NCBI GenBank assembly: GCA_963829965.1 | Contig: CAWHLK010000028.1 | Span: forward strand, 1-64,000 | Source of the DNA: DASXZH01 sp963829965 | GTDB taxonomy: Bacteria > Armatimonadota > Fimbriimonadia > Fimbriimonadales > Fimbriimonadaceae | Direction: 5' to 3' | Length of the DNA: 64,000 nt | Shown here: in pieces, positions 45,094-54,164 of the stretch | How positions within the stretch are numbered: the first letter of the stretch is position 1 | Layout of the letters: each line of letters opens with the position of its first letter | Made by a program: the position numbers and the translations under genes | The notes under the pieces: model-generated | The model's database searches: none | Told to the model about the DNA's origin: nothing | The model's input: only the letters and a program-made list of their open reading frames with translations

Positions 45094-46787
45094 GTGTCTT
45101 CGATGTCAGCCACGGCCGACGGGCCCCCTTCCGAAAAACCTGAACCCTCTTTAGCCAAGACGGCAGGATCGGCCAGCGCGATTATGGCCGGGAGTCTCCT
45201 TCTCAGCCGAATACTGGGCGTTCTGAGAGACACCATCATCGCGAGCAAGTTCGGACTCATGGAGGTCAATGACTCCTACCGGATCGCAACCGCCATACCG
45301 GACATGATCTTCATGCTCATTGCCGGCGGAGGGCTCAGCTCCGCGTTTATTCCCGTCTTCACCGAATTCTGGTACACGAACCGGCGCAAAGAGGCCTGGA
45401 AGGCGTTTTCGGTGGTGGTGACGATTTGCTCCATTGCCGCGGTTGTGCTCATCATCGCTGCATGGTTGCTTGCGCCCGTGATCATGCCTCTCTATGGAGT
45501 CAGCAAGCCGGAGATCATCAAGCCGGCGATCCTCATGAGCCGGATCATGCTGCCCGCGCAGTATGCCTTTCTGATCGGTTCGATCATGCTGGCGACGCTG
45601 TATGCCCGCAAGCAGTTTTATGGTCCCGGACTCGCGCCCAACATTTACAACGTCGGCATTATTCTTGGCGCGGCGATTCTGCCGGGCGTCTTTGGGTTTG
45701 GAATTGTTGGCGTTGCCTGGGGCGCCTTGGGTGGCGCCTTTATCGGCAACATCCTGCTGCCGCTCTTCCTGATGGTCCCGCAAGGAGACAAGTTCACCAT
45801 CTCGCTGGATCTCAAAGCGCCCGGTGTTGGCAAGTTCTTTAGGCTGCTCCTGCCCGTGGTTCTTGGATTCTCTCTCCCCAGTATGGTGAACCTTGTGACC
45901 CAATTCTTCGGCTCGGCCCTCGGATCGGGTTCGAACACCGTGCTCAGCTACTCCAATGCCCTGATGCAGGCGCCGTTGGCCATTTTCGGCCAATCCTTCG
46001 CGATGGGCATTTTCCCCCTGCTCACCAGCTTTTCGCGGAGAAGCGGATGGAGCTTTATAGGGACATGCTAGCCCGAACTTTGCGAACAACGATCTACTTC
46101 AGCGTGCCATCCGCGGTGCTGATGTTTGCCCTTGCGCCGATGATCGCCAAGATCCTTTACGGCTATGGGCGGGCAAGTACGCAGCAAGGCGAACTTGACC
46201 TTATCGCCACATGCGTTCGCATTTTTTGCTTCGCCATTCCTGCGTGGTGTTTGCAGCCCTGCCTCATGCGAGGCTTTTTCTCGCTTCACAAGACCCTGAA
46301 ACCGGTGGCTTATGGCACCGCAATGACGCTCTTTTACATAGTGCTTTGCATCCTTCTTCGGCCCTCCCAATTCCAAGTAGTCAATCTCGCGATGACCGAA
46401 AACATTCCAGGCGTGGGCACGTTATTTGCCCATCAAGTGAGGCCGTTGCTTTTGGCTTTGCCTTGGGCGATGGATATTTCCGCTCTGATTCTGGTGGTGA
46501 TTCTGTTCGTGGCTTTGGAGGGTGAAATAGGCAAAATGTCCAAAGGCGCCGTCATCGTTACGTTCTTCCAATGCCTAGCCGTCGCCGCACCGGTGGGAGG
46601 TCTCGCTTACCTGGGAATGCAAGCTTTCCCCCATGTCGGGAAGCTTCTCGCCATCGTATGGTTTTTTGTCATCTTCGCGATAACCGGCCTGCTTTATGTT
46701 GTTGGAACCAAGCGACTTGGCTTGACGGAAGCGGATTCAGTTTTGAACCGCCTCATGAGGAGAAAGCGGAATCCTAGAGCAACTTAG
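45094..46787 (+). CDS. murJ: Lipid II flippase MurJ/MviN (frame interrupted near 46035)
   Basis: The reconstructed protein is about 564 residues with 14 or so hydrophobic segments. Conserved MurJ landmarks include LLLSRILGVLRDTIIASKFG, SYRIATAIPDMIFMLIAGGGLSSAFIPVF and IFGQSFAMGIFPLLTSFS. The second frame resumes at AEKRMELYRDMLARTLR and continues LYGYGRAS to TKRLGLTEADSV. A base seems missing in the TTTTC run near 46030-46036. MurJ moves lipid II across the inner membrane for peptidoglycan synthesis and is normally essential, so a true frameshift is unlikely. The start is GTG 45094 or ATG 45103. Confidence 0.88.
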
Positions 46788-46862
46788 TAATCTTTAAGCA
46801 TATTCGAACGCAACGACTGCTACCATAACGTTTAGAGTAATTAGAACCCGAGTGGGAATTTA

Positions 46863-47543
46863 ATGAAGCAAATTCTGGTTGTGGAAGATGAAAGAGAGAT
46901 GTCGGACATTCTCCGGCAGGTACTCGAAGAGTCCGGATACGGCGTCACCTTGGCCTACCACGGCGCTGAGGGGCTGACGAAGCTTCGGCAGGGCGAGTTC
47001 GATCTTGTCGTGCTGGACGTGATGCTTCCGGGCATGGACGGCTTTGACGTGCTCAAGCAGGCTCGGGCAGAGAAGATCCTTACGCCGGTTTTGTTTCTAA
47101 CGGCAAAGGACAAGGTTCAGGACCGGGTTGAGGGGCTTGATCTAGGCGCCGATGACTACGTAACCAAGCCGTTCCAGCTTGCCGAATTGCTCGCCCGCGT
47201 GAGAGCAAGAGTGCGGAGGAGCGACGACACCCGCATGGTTCTCGAGTGCGGCGATTTACAGATCGATCTTCGAACCCGTCAAGCCCAGCGGGGAAACCGT
47301 CACCTCTACCTCTCCGCCACTGAGTTTTCCGTGCTCGAACTCCTGATGCGCCACGTTGGGGAACCGGTTTCAAAGGGCCAGATACTGGAGCACGTTTGGC
47401 ACGATGACGTCAGCAGGGACGATAACGTGGTCGAGGTCTATTTGAATTACCTGCGCAACAAGGTTGAGCGAGATGGCCTACCCAAGCTCATTCATACACA
47501 GCGGGGGAAGGGCTATATGATTTCGCCCGGGAGCACAGGTTGA
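46863..47543 (+). CDS. OmpR/PhoB-family response regulator
   Basis: A 226-residue regulator. The receiver domain (about 1-118) has the acidic pair in VVEDERE, phosphoacceptor Asp51 in VVLDVMLPGMDGFD, LTAKDKV and KPFQLAEL. The C-terminal winged helix (about 125-222) has LSATEFSVLELLMRHVGEPVSK and DDNVVEVYLNYLRNKVE. It is intact. Its stop overlaps the TTG start of the sensor kinase gene (TTGA), so the two were a translationally coupled pair. Confidence 0.93.
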   Translation: MKQILVVEDEREMSDILRQVLEESGYGVTLAYHGAEGLTKLRQGEFDLVVLDVMLPGMDGFDVLKQARAEKILTPVLFLTAKDKVQDRVEGLDLGADDYVTKPFQLAELLARVRARVRRSDDTRMVLECGDLQIDLRTRQAQRGNRHLYLSATEFSVLELLMRHVGEPVSKGQILEHVWHDDVSRDDNVVEVYLNYLRNKVERDGLPKLIHTQRGKGYMISPGSTG

Positions 47544-48826
47544 ACCATAGAACCCGGTTGACTCTTGTTGTAACGGGGGTTGCAGCCGCAATTCTCGCCA
47601 TCATTTTCTTGGGCGTGGTGGGCCTGTCGGAACGCATGGAGCTGCGGGCCATCACCACATGCTTGAGTCCGCGCTGACCCAGCTTTCGGACCATATCAAT
47701 AACAAGGGCAGGGTAGCGGATATCAACGAGGTCTATCAGGCCTTTCCGAACGTGAGCTTTGCGGTTTACGACAAGACGGGCGGCAATGGAGGAGATTGGG
47801 CGGCTGCCGCTTGAGCCTTACAAGGCCTTTGACCTCGTTACGAGCAACAATGCGTATTTCGCCGCCATGGGGCTGGATGCCAAGGACTACACGATTGTCG
47901 GCGGGGTGGATTGGAAGCTCACGGAGCAGCGGCTTCACCGCTTTTCATTGATCCTGCTGTTCTTATGGTGCTTTATGGTTGCTCTCGTGGGGGCGGTGAG
48001 CTCGTTTGCGGCAGCGGCAACGTTCCGCCCGCTATTCATCCTCACCGAGCAGGCCGCCGATTTCAGCGGCCATGACCTATCTCGCCGGCTCGAATGGGTG
48101 ATAAGGCGGAGTTTGGTCAGTTTACGGAGCAACTGAACATGCTGCTGGACCGAGTTAGGAGACCGCTAGGCGTGAAGAACAATTCGCGGCCGACGCCGCT
48201 CACGAATTGCGTACGCCCCTTGCCATTTTGCGAGGGCGCATTGAAAGCACCCTGCTGCGCACTCGCAGCGTAGGCGAATACCAAACGGCCATGAACGCAT
48301 TGCTGCCCGAAGTCGACCGTTTAACCCGATTGGTGGAGATGCTCCTACGATCGGCGACAGCTACTCACGAGGCCGCCCCGATTACCGAGCTTTCCGAAGT
48401 CATTGAAGGGACTGCTGCTCGTTGGCTGGACCGGTTCGCGGAGAACGGCGTGCAACTTAACGTTCAGACCGAAGAAGTCTTTTCCAGATAGGGCCGGAGG
48501 AGCTCCAATGCATCGTCGACGACTTTTTCGGCAAAGCCTCGGGTTTCTCCAAGGGCTCGACTTGTACGGTGATTCTGGAGGTCGTGAACAACCGGGCGGT
48601 TGTACGCGTGGCGGACGAGGGCTCGGCATTCCCGAGGAACTCATCGGCAAGGTCTTTGAGCGGTTCACCAGGGGCGAGACTTCGCGAAACCGCACGTCGG
48701 GCGGATTTGGAATCGGTTTGGCAGTTTGCAGCGATAGTGGCCACCCGGGGCAGCAAAATCTCGGTTCGAAACCGGAAGCCCGGTGCGGAATTCAAGATCG
48801 AGCTGCAGCGCGTCAGCCCGGCATAA
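47540..48826 (+). pseudogene. Sensor histidine kinase, heavily frame-broken
   Basis: Pieces in all three frames make a CusS/QseC-like sensor. The N-terminal helix is at 47540-47660 (LTLVVTGVAAAILAIIFLGVVGL), the sensor region at about 47660-47930, and a second helix and HAMP at about 47935-48130 (LTEQAADFSGHDLSRRL). HisKA FAADAAHELRTPLAIL starts near 48190, and the ATPase part VADEG, GIPEELIGKVFERFTRGETS, GGFGIGLAV is at about 48500-48750. At least five shifts are needed within 1.3 kb, more than elsewhere in the window. It may be a genuine pseudogene next to an intact regulator, or a locally poor stretch of sequence. Confidence 0.7.
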
Positions 48827-49339
48827 TCGGTTGGAGTATCTCTAATCCAAGGGATCTAACGCCCGCCTCGGATTGCACTCTTAATATTGAGTTATTGCCC
48901 GTGTACATGTACGCCGCACCTCGATATTCGATATCGAAGTAGCCGCAGGTTCCCGCGAACGAAAATTCGAAGCCCTCTGGCAGGGCTTCGTCCGTTCCGG
49001 TGGCGATGAGCCAGGCTTGCTTTCCTGCGAGGGCACAGCCCTTCTTCTTTTTCGATGTCCGTTAGATCTGTCAATCGGTCGAAGAAAACCTTCATCGTGG
49101 AGTTCATCGAATACCAGTAGACCGGCGTGGCGAAAATCAGCCGGTCTCGCAAGATGAGGTCCACGACTTTCATGAAGTCGTCCTCTCGGTTGCCGTATTT
49201 CGTAGTCGTACGAGCCGATGTCGTACATCCCGAGGTCGATGCAGTCTGCGTCGCCACCGAAGGCGATTTCGATGGCCCGGCGCGTCTCACCGTTGGATCG
49301 CGAAGATCCGAACAGAACCATGGGCCTTTATTCGACCAT
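48813..49339 (-). CDS. Flavodoxin-like NADPH-dependent FMN reductase family (two frame interruptions)
   Basis: Three frames combine to about 170 residues. LFGSSRSNGETRRAIE is the phosphate-binding loop for FMN. The next piece has FMKVVDLILRDRLIFATPVYWYSMNSTMKVFFDRL, which is diagnostic of the family. GCALAGKQAWLIATGTDEALPEGFE and GTCGYFDIEYRGA form the C-terminal third, ending at TGA 48813-48815. Shifts occur near 49198-49200 (TTT on plus) and 49052-49056 (TTTTT). A perfect TATAAT (49346-49351) precedes ATG 49339, but that frame meets TAA after three codons; ATG 49321 is the next in-frame start. Confidence 0.68.
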
Positions 49340-49345
49340 GAACCG

Positions 49346-49351
49346 ATTATA
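49346..49351 (-). promoter_or_regulatory. -10 element upstream of flavodoxin-like gene
   Basis: TATAAT on the minus strand ends 6 nt before ATG 49339, matching the leaderless arrangement seen at other genes. Confidence 0.5.
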
Positions 49352-49357
49352 GTGCTT

Positions 49358-49828
49358 CTATTTGGCGGCGGCCCGTTCGAGAACGTTCGCATCGATCTTG
49401 TCCATCGTGAACATCGCTTCCATCACCCGTTGAACCTTGGCTTGGTCGTCATCGCTTAACAGCCTGGGCAAAGCTTCCGGGATGATTTGCCAGCAAACGC
49501 CATATTTGTCCTGAACCCAGCCGCAATGGAGGGCCTTCCCGCCATCCATGAGCTTGTCCCAAATCGCGTCGACTTCCGGTTGGTTCTCGCAGTTCACGAA
49601 GAACGAGATGGACGGGTTGAAGGTGAACTCGGGGCCGCCGTTGAGGGCCACAAATTTTTGTCCTTCGAGTTCAAAATCGACCGTCATGACCATGCCCTTT
49701 TCTCTTGGGCCGGCATCGGTGTAGTGGGTGATGTTGTTGATTTTCGAGTTCTTGAAAATCGAGATGTAAAAGTTTACGGCGTCCTCGGCCTCGGTATCGA
49801 ACCATAGGAACGGTGTGATTTTCTGCAT
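49358..49828 (-). CDS. VOC-family PhnB-like protein
   Basis: A 156-residue protein from ATG 49828 (MQKITPFLWFDTEAEDAV), with GGAGG 11 nt upstream. It is a glyoxalase/bleomycin-resistance fold member of the 3-demethylubiquinone-9 methyltransferase-like (PhnB) group: FYISIFKNSKI, EGQKFVALNGGPEFTFNPSISFFV and GWVQDKYGVCWQIIPEALPRLL are all diagnostic. Members often bind metal or small ligands; the substrate is unknown. It lies between the flavodoxin-like and Fpg/Nei genes on the same strand. Confidence 0.9.
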   Translation of the reverse strand: MQKITPFLWFDTEAEDAVNFYISIFKNSKINNITHYTDAGPREKGMVMTVDFELEGQKFVALNGGPEFTFNPSISFFVNCENQPEVDAIWDKLMDGGKALHCGWVQDKYGVCWQIIPEALPRLLSDDDQAKVQRVMEAMFTMDKIDANVLERAAAK

Positions 49829-49911
49829 TTGTGTTTTTGCCTCCGATGGGTTATAACCTAATCGTTCGATACGCTGCGATATCGACACGTTCGTGTTCTT
49901 TACTGCGATTA

Positions 49912-50771
49912 TCACTTCAAGAGCCTAGACAAAGCGCGGTCGGCGAGTTCCTTTCCTTCGTTTTGGCAGACCGGGCAGTAATTGGCTTCGTTCTCGGCAT
50001 AACGGATCCGCTTCACGGGATTGCCGCAAACCAGACAAGGCTTGCCATACTTACCGTGAACCGCAAAGTCCGGACGAAAGGCGGTTACGTCTCCGGTTCC
50101 CGGGAATTTTTGGCGAAATCACTCTTTAGTTTATCGGTCCATTCCGCCAGCACTCTTCTTGTGGCTTCATAGAGTCGCGAGATTTCCTCGGTTGTCATTT
50201 TCTGGGTTTGGCGCAGCGGAGAAAGCTTGGCGGCAAACAGGATTTCATCCGAGTAGGCATTGCCGATTCCCGCGAAGACATGGGGATCGGTAAGCATGTT
50301 CTTTACTGTGTGGTTTTCGCTAGTAAGGGCCTTCGTGAATTGCTCCAGCGTGCTGGTCAACGGCTCCAATCCGCCTGGATCGTGTTTCTTCAATGCTGCT
50401 TCTCCTCGCACCACGGTTACAGAAGCCCGCTTCTTGGAGCCTGCCTCGGTAAGGGTTAGTGAGCCGTTTTCGAACTCGATGATGGCGGACACGATCTTGC
50501 CGCTCAGGGGCTTGACGCCGGTATCGACCCAACGCAGGCGGCCGGCGATCATAAGGTGGATTACGAGGAATAGTTCACCGGTGAACTCGATGACAATTCT
50601 TTTGCCGATCCGACGAAGTCCAGTGACTTCCCTGCCCACCAAATCCGCTGGAGCGGGAGTGACCGACTTTAACACAGAGAGTCCAAAAACTCGAAAGGCA
50701 ACAAGCCGCTTTCCTGAGATTCGCTCGCGCAACTTTGCGATATAAAGCTCGATGTCCGGCAATTCGGGCAT
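49912..50771 (-). CDS. Formamidopyrimidine/endonuclease VIII-type DNA glycosylase (frame interrupted near 50105)
   Basis: The N-terminus MPELPDIELY gives the catalytic Pro2 and Glu3. The H2TH region is represented by LTDPHVFAGIGNAYSDEILFAA. The first frame stops at 50085 before the zinc finger. The missing part follows in another frame as VTAFRPDFAVHGKYGKPCLVCG and ANYCPVCQNEG, which restores C-x2-C...C-x2-C and ends at TGA 49912-49914. Adding one A to the A5 run near 50105-50109 gives KKFPGTGDVTAFR. The full protein is about 286 residues. It excises oxidised bases in base-excision repair. TAGTAT lies 5 nt before ATG 50771. Confidence 0.88.
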
Positions 50772-50776
50772 ATCCG

Positions 50777-50782
50777 ATACTA
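50777..50782 (-). promoter_or_regulatory. -10 element for probable leaderless start
   Basis: TAGTAT on the minus strand ends 5 nt before ATG 50771. Confidence 0.45.
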
Positions 50783-50847
50783 CACCGAAGCCCCTGATTA
50801 ACGCTTCGTTGTTAATCAGTATAAGCTGCTAAACAAAAGGAAATTAC

Positions 50848-53166
50848 GTGCGTCGGGACTCATGTAAGGTGTTATCCTTACGTCAGCGAGCTTGTTTCGT
50901 GAACAATCGGAACACGGGGAAAGGGCTCCGCGTGGGATCAGCGCCGAACCCCGCGAACGAGGTACTTCGGCAGCCGCATGGGGTGCCAACCCGCGAACGC
51001 GCGTCTCTGCTGCCAGATAATATTGGGGCAAGCCAGGCCGCAATCCAAGTAGAAACGCGCGCAACGCGCAAGGGGTTGTTACAAAGCAACCTGTTCGTGT
51101 TTCTGCTCCTGTGCTCCGTTGCCTTTGTTCTCTATCTCCCAACTCTCAACAGCGGCCTCCAACTAGACGACCTTTGGTGGTTCGATTATGTCAAACGCGG
51201 CGCCCTCGGCTTGAACCACACGAACCTCGGATTCTGGCGGCCGGTGATCAGCATTACGTTTTGGTGTTTGTGGAAGTGCTTCGGGCTCTTTCTTCCGGCG
51301 TATCGGATGTTCAACATGCTTCTGGCGGCAACCGCGGCTTACGGGCTCAGGAGCATTTGGCTGCGCATGTTTTCGGGGCTAAAAAACGCCGCTTGGCTAG
51401 GGACTGCCGTCGGCGTAGTGTTCCTTGTTTGGCCCAGCCATCCCGAAACCACCGCCTGGATCGCCGGCATGACGGACGGAATTTCCATCACGTTCGGGAT
51501 CCTCGCAATTTGGAGTTATATCTCCTATTGTCAAGATTCCAAGCTTCGTTACCTGATTCTTGCCGTTTGCCTTCTTGCTACCGCCATGCTTGCCAAGGAG
51601 GCCGCGTTCACGTTTCCCCTCATTTGCCTCCTTGTGGGCGGCATGGCGACGCCTTGGAAACGGTCCGAAACCTTGAAGACCGCTATGAATTCGGTTTTAA
51701 TGCTCGGGCTCATGGCTTTATACATGGTCGCCAGAAGCCATGTCATCGGCAAGGTCGTGGGCGGGTACACGAACTCGACGAGAGAGTTCTATCGAGAGTT
51801 CTTCCGTGGCGGCTTCGCGATCAATCTGAGTCACGCCTATCTGCCGTTCGACCGGTTCCTCGCCAATTGGCAAGGTCCAGAAACCGTCAACAGGGTGCTA
51901 TGCACGGGGCTCGTATTGGCCGGCATTTTGGTGGTTCGCCTCCGGCCAAGGACAAAGCCGATCTCGGAGAAAATGAAGGTCTTCCTCACCGGACTTCTTG
52001 TTTTTTGGCTCGTGCTGTGGCTTTACTTCTTAGCTTTGGGCCAGTATCAGGGGACCTACTTCGTGGTTTTGGAGGTGCTTGATGAAATCGGCCCCGGCGG
52101 CCGGGTTGCTTCTGCCCTACTGGTGGCTACACTTCTCGTTCTCGCTGCTTCAAAGGGCAGAGCCCGTAGAGCAGCCGCATGGTTTGCTGCACGAGCAAAG
52201 GCTATGCATGCGTGGTTCGATCCCGAAGTCCGCCCGCTCGCGATGCCGATCGCGTTCACAATCCTGACCTATCTCATCCACCGGGATGCCTGGGTCTCGA
52301 CACCGGAGAACATTATCCTGGTTTTTGTCTGTCTTTGGGCCGCATTCGCGAGCCGGCCAGTGACTCAGACCGGAGAGGAAGCCGATCAAATGAGGGCCCG
52401 AACCATAGCCTCCAATGCGGCCATAATCGCCTTCGCGGCGTCGGTGTTGGCGCTTCTACCCGCCTGCATTTCCGGACTTCCCGTGAGTTTCATCGGTGAG
52501 TTTCGACTGTCGTACGCTGCGACGGCGTTTTCTGCCCTGGCCTTGATCGCTTTCTTATGCTGCGTCTTCCGATCGTTTCGCGCTCAAGCCGCGGCAGTGG
52601 GCTGTTGCTGCGCGGTTGCGTTGGCTCAGTTTGTGCCGTGCATCATGGATTGGCGACAATCGGGCATCGTGGCGAAAAAGACGGAGCAAGTTATCAAGGG
52701 CATGCTGCCTGCGAGGCGGATCTACGTTCTCGCTTCACCTGGAAACATCGACGGCGCGGGCCTCTATGTTATCGACATGCAACTGCTCGCCTCCGATCTT
52801 TACGGAGACGAAAAGGTGAAGATTTTACAGTTGTTCCGTGAGTTGGCGGTCAGACGCGACGACCGGATCGACGGCCATAAAGTTGGTGCCGACGATTATG
52901 AGTTGACAATCCGCCCGTCCAATCCCAAACGACTCTATCCTCTTACGACCATTTACGATTCTCTCGCCTACGGCTTCTATTCCTCCACCCCAGACATTCT
53001 TCCGGACGTCGCTTACAATCCGAAAGTACAGAAACTTTGCTTCCCAAGCGGCGCCGGGGAAGACCATCTTGCGCACGGCGGCATTATCCATCTAAAGGGT
53101 TTCCACCCGTCCACCGATCGCGTGTTGGTCGTAGACGGAAATGGCGCTCGTCGATTGGATTTATAG
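50848..53166 (+). CDS. Large polytopic membrane protein, GT-C glycosyltransferase-like
   Basis: A 772-residue protein with about 13 hydrophobic segments between residues 80 and 610 and a soluble C-terminal domain of about 150 residues. The first periplasmic loop has GLQLDDLWWFDYV, where the paired acidic residues after the first helix are the usual GT-C (PMT/ArnT-like) signature, and FWRPVIS follows. Such enzymes transfer sugars from polyprenyl-phosphate donors. The first 70 residues are Arg-rich and not family-like, so the true start may be downstream of GTG 50848. It is followed 27 bp later by the esterase gene. Confidence 0.7.
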   Translation: MRRDSCKVLSLRQRACFVNNRNTGKGLRVGSAPNPANEVLRQPHGVPTRERASLLPDNIGASQAAIQVETRATRKGLLQSNLFVFLLLCSVAFVLYLPTLNSGLQLDDLWWFDYVKRGALGLNHTNLGFWRPVISITFWCLWKCFGLFLPAYRMFNMLLAATAAYGLRSIWLRMFSGLKNAAWLGTAVGVVFLVWPSHPETTAWIAGMTDGISITFGILAIWSYISYCQDSKLRYLILAVCLLATAMLAKEAAFTFPLICLLVGGMATPWKRSETLKTAMNSVLMLGLMALYMVARSHVIGKVVGGYTNSTREFYREFFRGGFAINLSHAYLPFDRFLANWQGPETVNRVLCTGLVLAGILVVRLRPRTKPISEKMKVFLTGLLVFWLVLWLYFLALGQYQGTYFVVLEVLDEIGPGGRVASALLVATLLVLAASKGRARRAAAWFAARAKAMHAWFDPEVRPLAMPIAFTILTYLIHRDAWVSTPENIILVFVCLWAAFASRPVTQTGEEADQMRARTIASNAAIIAFAASVLALLPACISGLPVSFIGEFRLSYAATAFSALALIAFLCCVFRSFRAQAAAVGCCCAVALAQFVPCIMDWRQSGIVAKKTEQVIKGMLPARRIYVLASPGNIDGAGLYVIDMQLLASDLYGDEKVKILQLFRELAVRRDDRIDGHKVGADDYELTIRPSNPKRLYPLTTIYDSLAYGFYSSTPDILPDVAYNPKVQKLCFPSGAGEDHLAHGGIIHLKGFHPSTDRVLVVDGNGARRLDL

Positions 53167-53180
53167 CCCAGGTTTGCCGT

Positions 53181-53186
53181 TATACT
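53181..53186 (+). promoter_or_regulatory. -10 element for probable leaderless start
   Basis: TATACT ends 7 nt before GTG 53194, the start of the esterase gene. Confidence 0.45.
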
Positions 53187-53193
53187 GCTTTCT

Positions 53194-54033
53194 GTGCTAG
53201 CAGTTTTGGCAGTATCGACTATTCTCGCTTCTATGACGGTCTCTGTTTCCAACGAAATCATCAACCTGTGGCCCAACGGGAATCCCGGTGGCTGGCATCG
53301 AACCGACGAGGAAAAGCTTGGCGAAACCTCGTTCAAGTTCGTAAGCAATGTTTCTCACCCAACTCTGGAGATTTATAAGACTTCAGGCGCTGCCAAGTAC
53401 GCACCGTTGATCATGGTTTGCCCGGGTGGTGGCTATTCGGTCGAGGCGATTGAGCACGAGGGAACGGAAATCGTTGCAATGCTCAACAAGGCTGGGTTCA
53501 ATGCGGCTTTGCTGAAATACCGGCTACCATTGCCCACGGACGTTCGCTACGGTCCCCCGCTTCAAGACGCTCAGCGTGCCCTGCGTCTGCTTAGGGCGTG
53601 GAAAAAGCGCGAGAACCTGTCGGAAGGTCCAGTGGGGATCATGGGATTTTCGGCGGGCGGGCATTTGTCCGCAGTTTGCTCAAACGCTTCGACCGATTCT
53701 TATCCTGCGGTTGACGACACCGACCATCTCTCTGCAAAACCAGACTTTTCCGTTCTCATTTACCCCGCCTATCTGGACACGGACCATGAGCCGGTGCTTC
53801 CGCCCGAGGTTAGCGTCACGGAGGCGACGCCTCCGGCTTTTGTCTTGACGACGGCAGATGACGACGTCTCCAACGTCAGCAGCCTCTCGTACGACCTCGC
53901 ATGTGTCCGACACAAAGTTCCGGTCGAATATCACATGTTTTCGAAGGGCGGACACGGCTACGGACTGCGGTCAAAGGAGCCAGGCCTGCGGGATTGGCAG
54001 AACTTGCTGATCGACTGGTTGAAACGGCGCTAG
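53194..54033 (+). CDS. Exported alpha/beta-hydrolase, acetyl-xylan-esterase-like
   Basis: A 279-residue protein with a hydrophobic N-terminus (MLAVLAVSTILASMTVSV). The oxyanion stretch APLIMVCPGGGYSVEA and nucleophile elbow IMGFSAGGHLSA match the BD-FAE/acetylesterase group. The catalytic Asp is in LTTADDDVSNV and the His in SKGGHGYGLR. It probably removes acetyl or feruloyl groups from polysaccharides or a small ester. It may act with the secreted glycoside hydrolase-like proteins of the window, although they are not adjacent. Confidence 0.88.
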   Translation: MLAVLAVSTILASMTVSVSNEIINLWPNGNPGGWHRTDEEKLGETSFKFVSNVSHPTLEIYKTSGAAKYAPLIMVCPGGGYSVEAIEHEGTEIVAMLNKAGFNAALLKYRLPLPTDVRYGPPLQDAQRALRLLRAWKKRENLSEGPVGIMGFSAGGHLSAVCSNASTDSYPAVDDTDHLSAKPDFSVLIYPAYLDTDHEPVLPPEVSVTEATPPAFVLTTADDDVSNVSSLSYDLACVRHKVPVEYHMFSKGGHGYGLRSKEPGLRDWQNLLIDWLKRR

Positions 54034-54164
54034 CCATCAGTTTGCCGCACGGTAAACTCAAGCAGCGGTGAACCCAATTGGGCGTTGCCGTTACAAAACC
54101 AATCGTAGACCTAGAGTAACAACGGGCGCGCTCAACACGTCCTTCTATTTGCGGTATCTAGCCG

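Noticed and set aside
45151..46089. Minus-strand ORF of 312 codons
   Set aside because: Antisense shadow of murJ.
51111..52082. Plus-strand ORF of 323 codons
   Set aside because: Lies in another frame inside the GT-C-like gene and has no protein-like composition.
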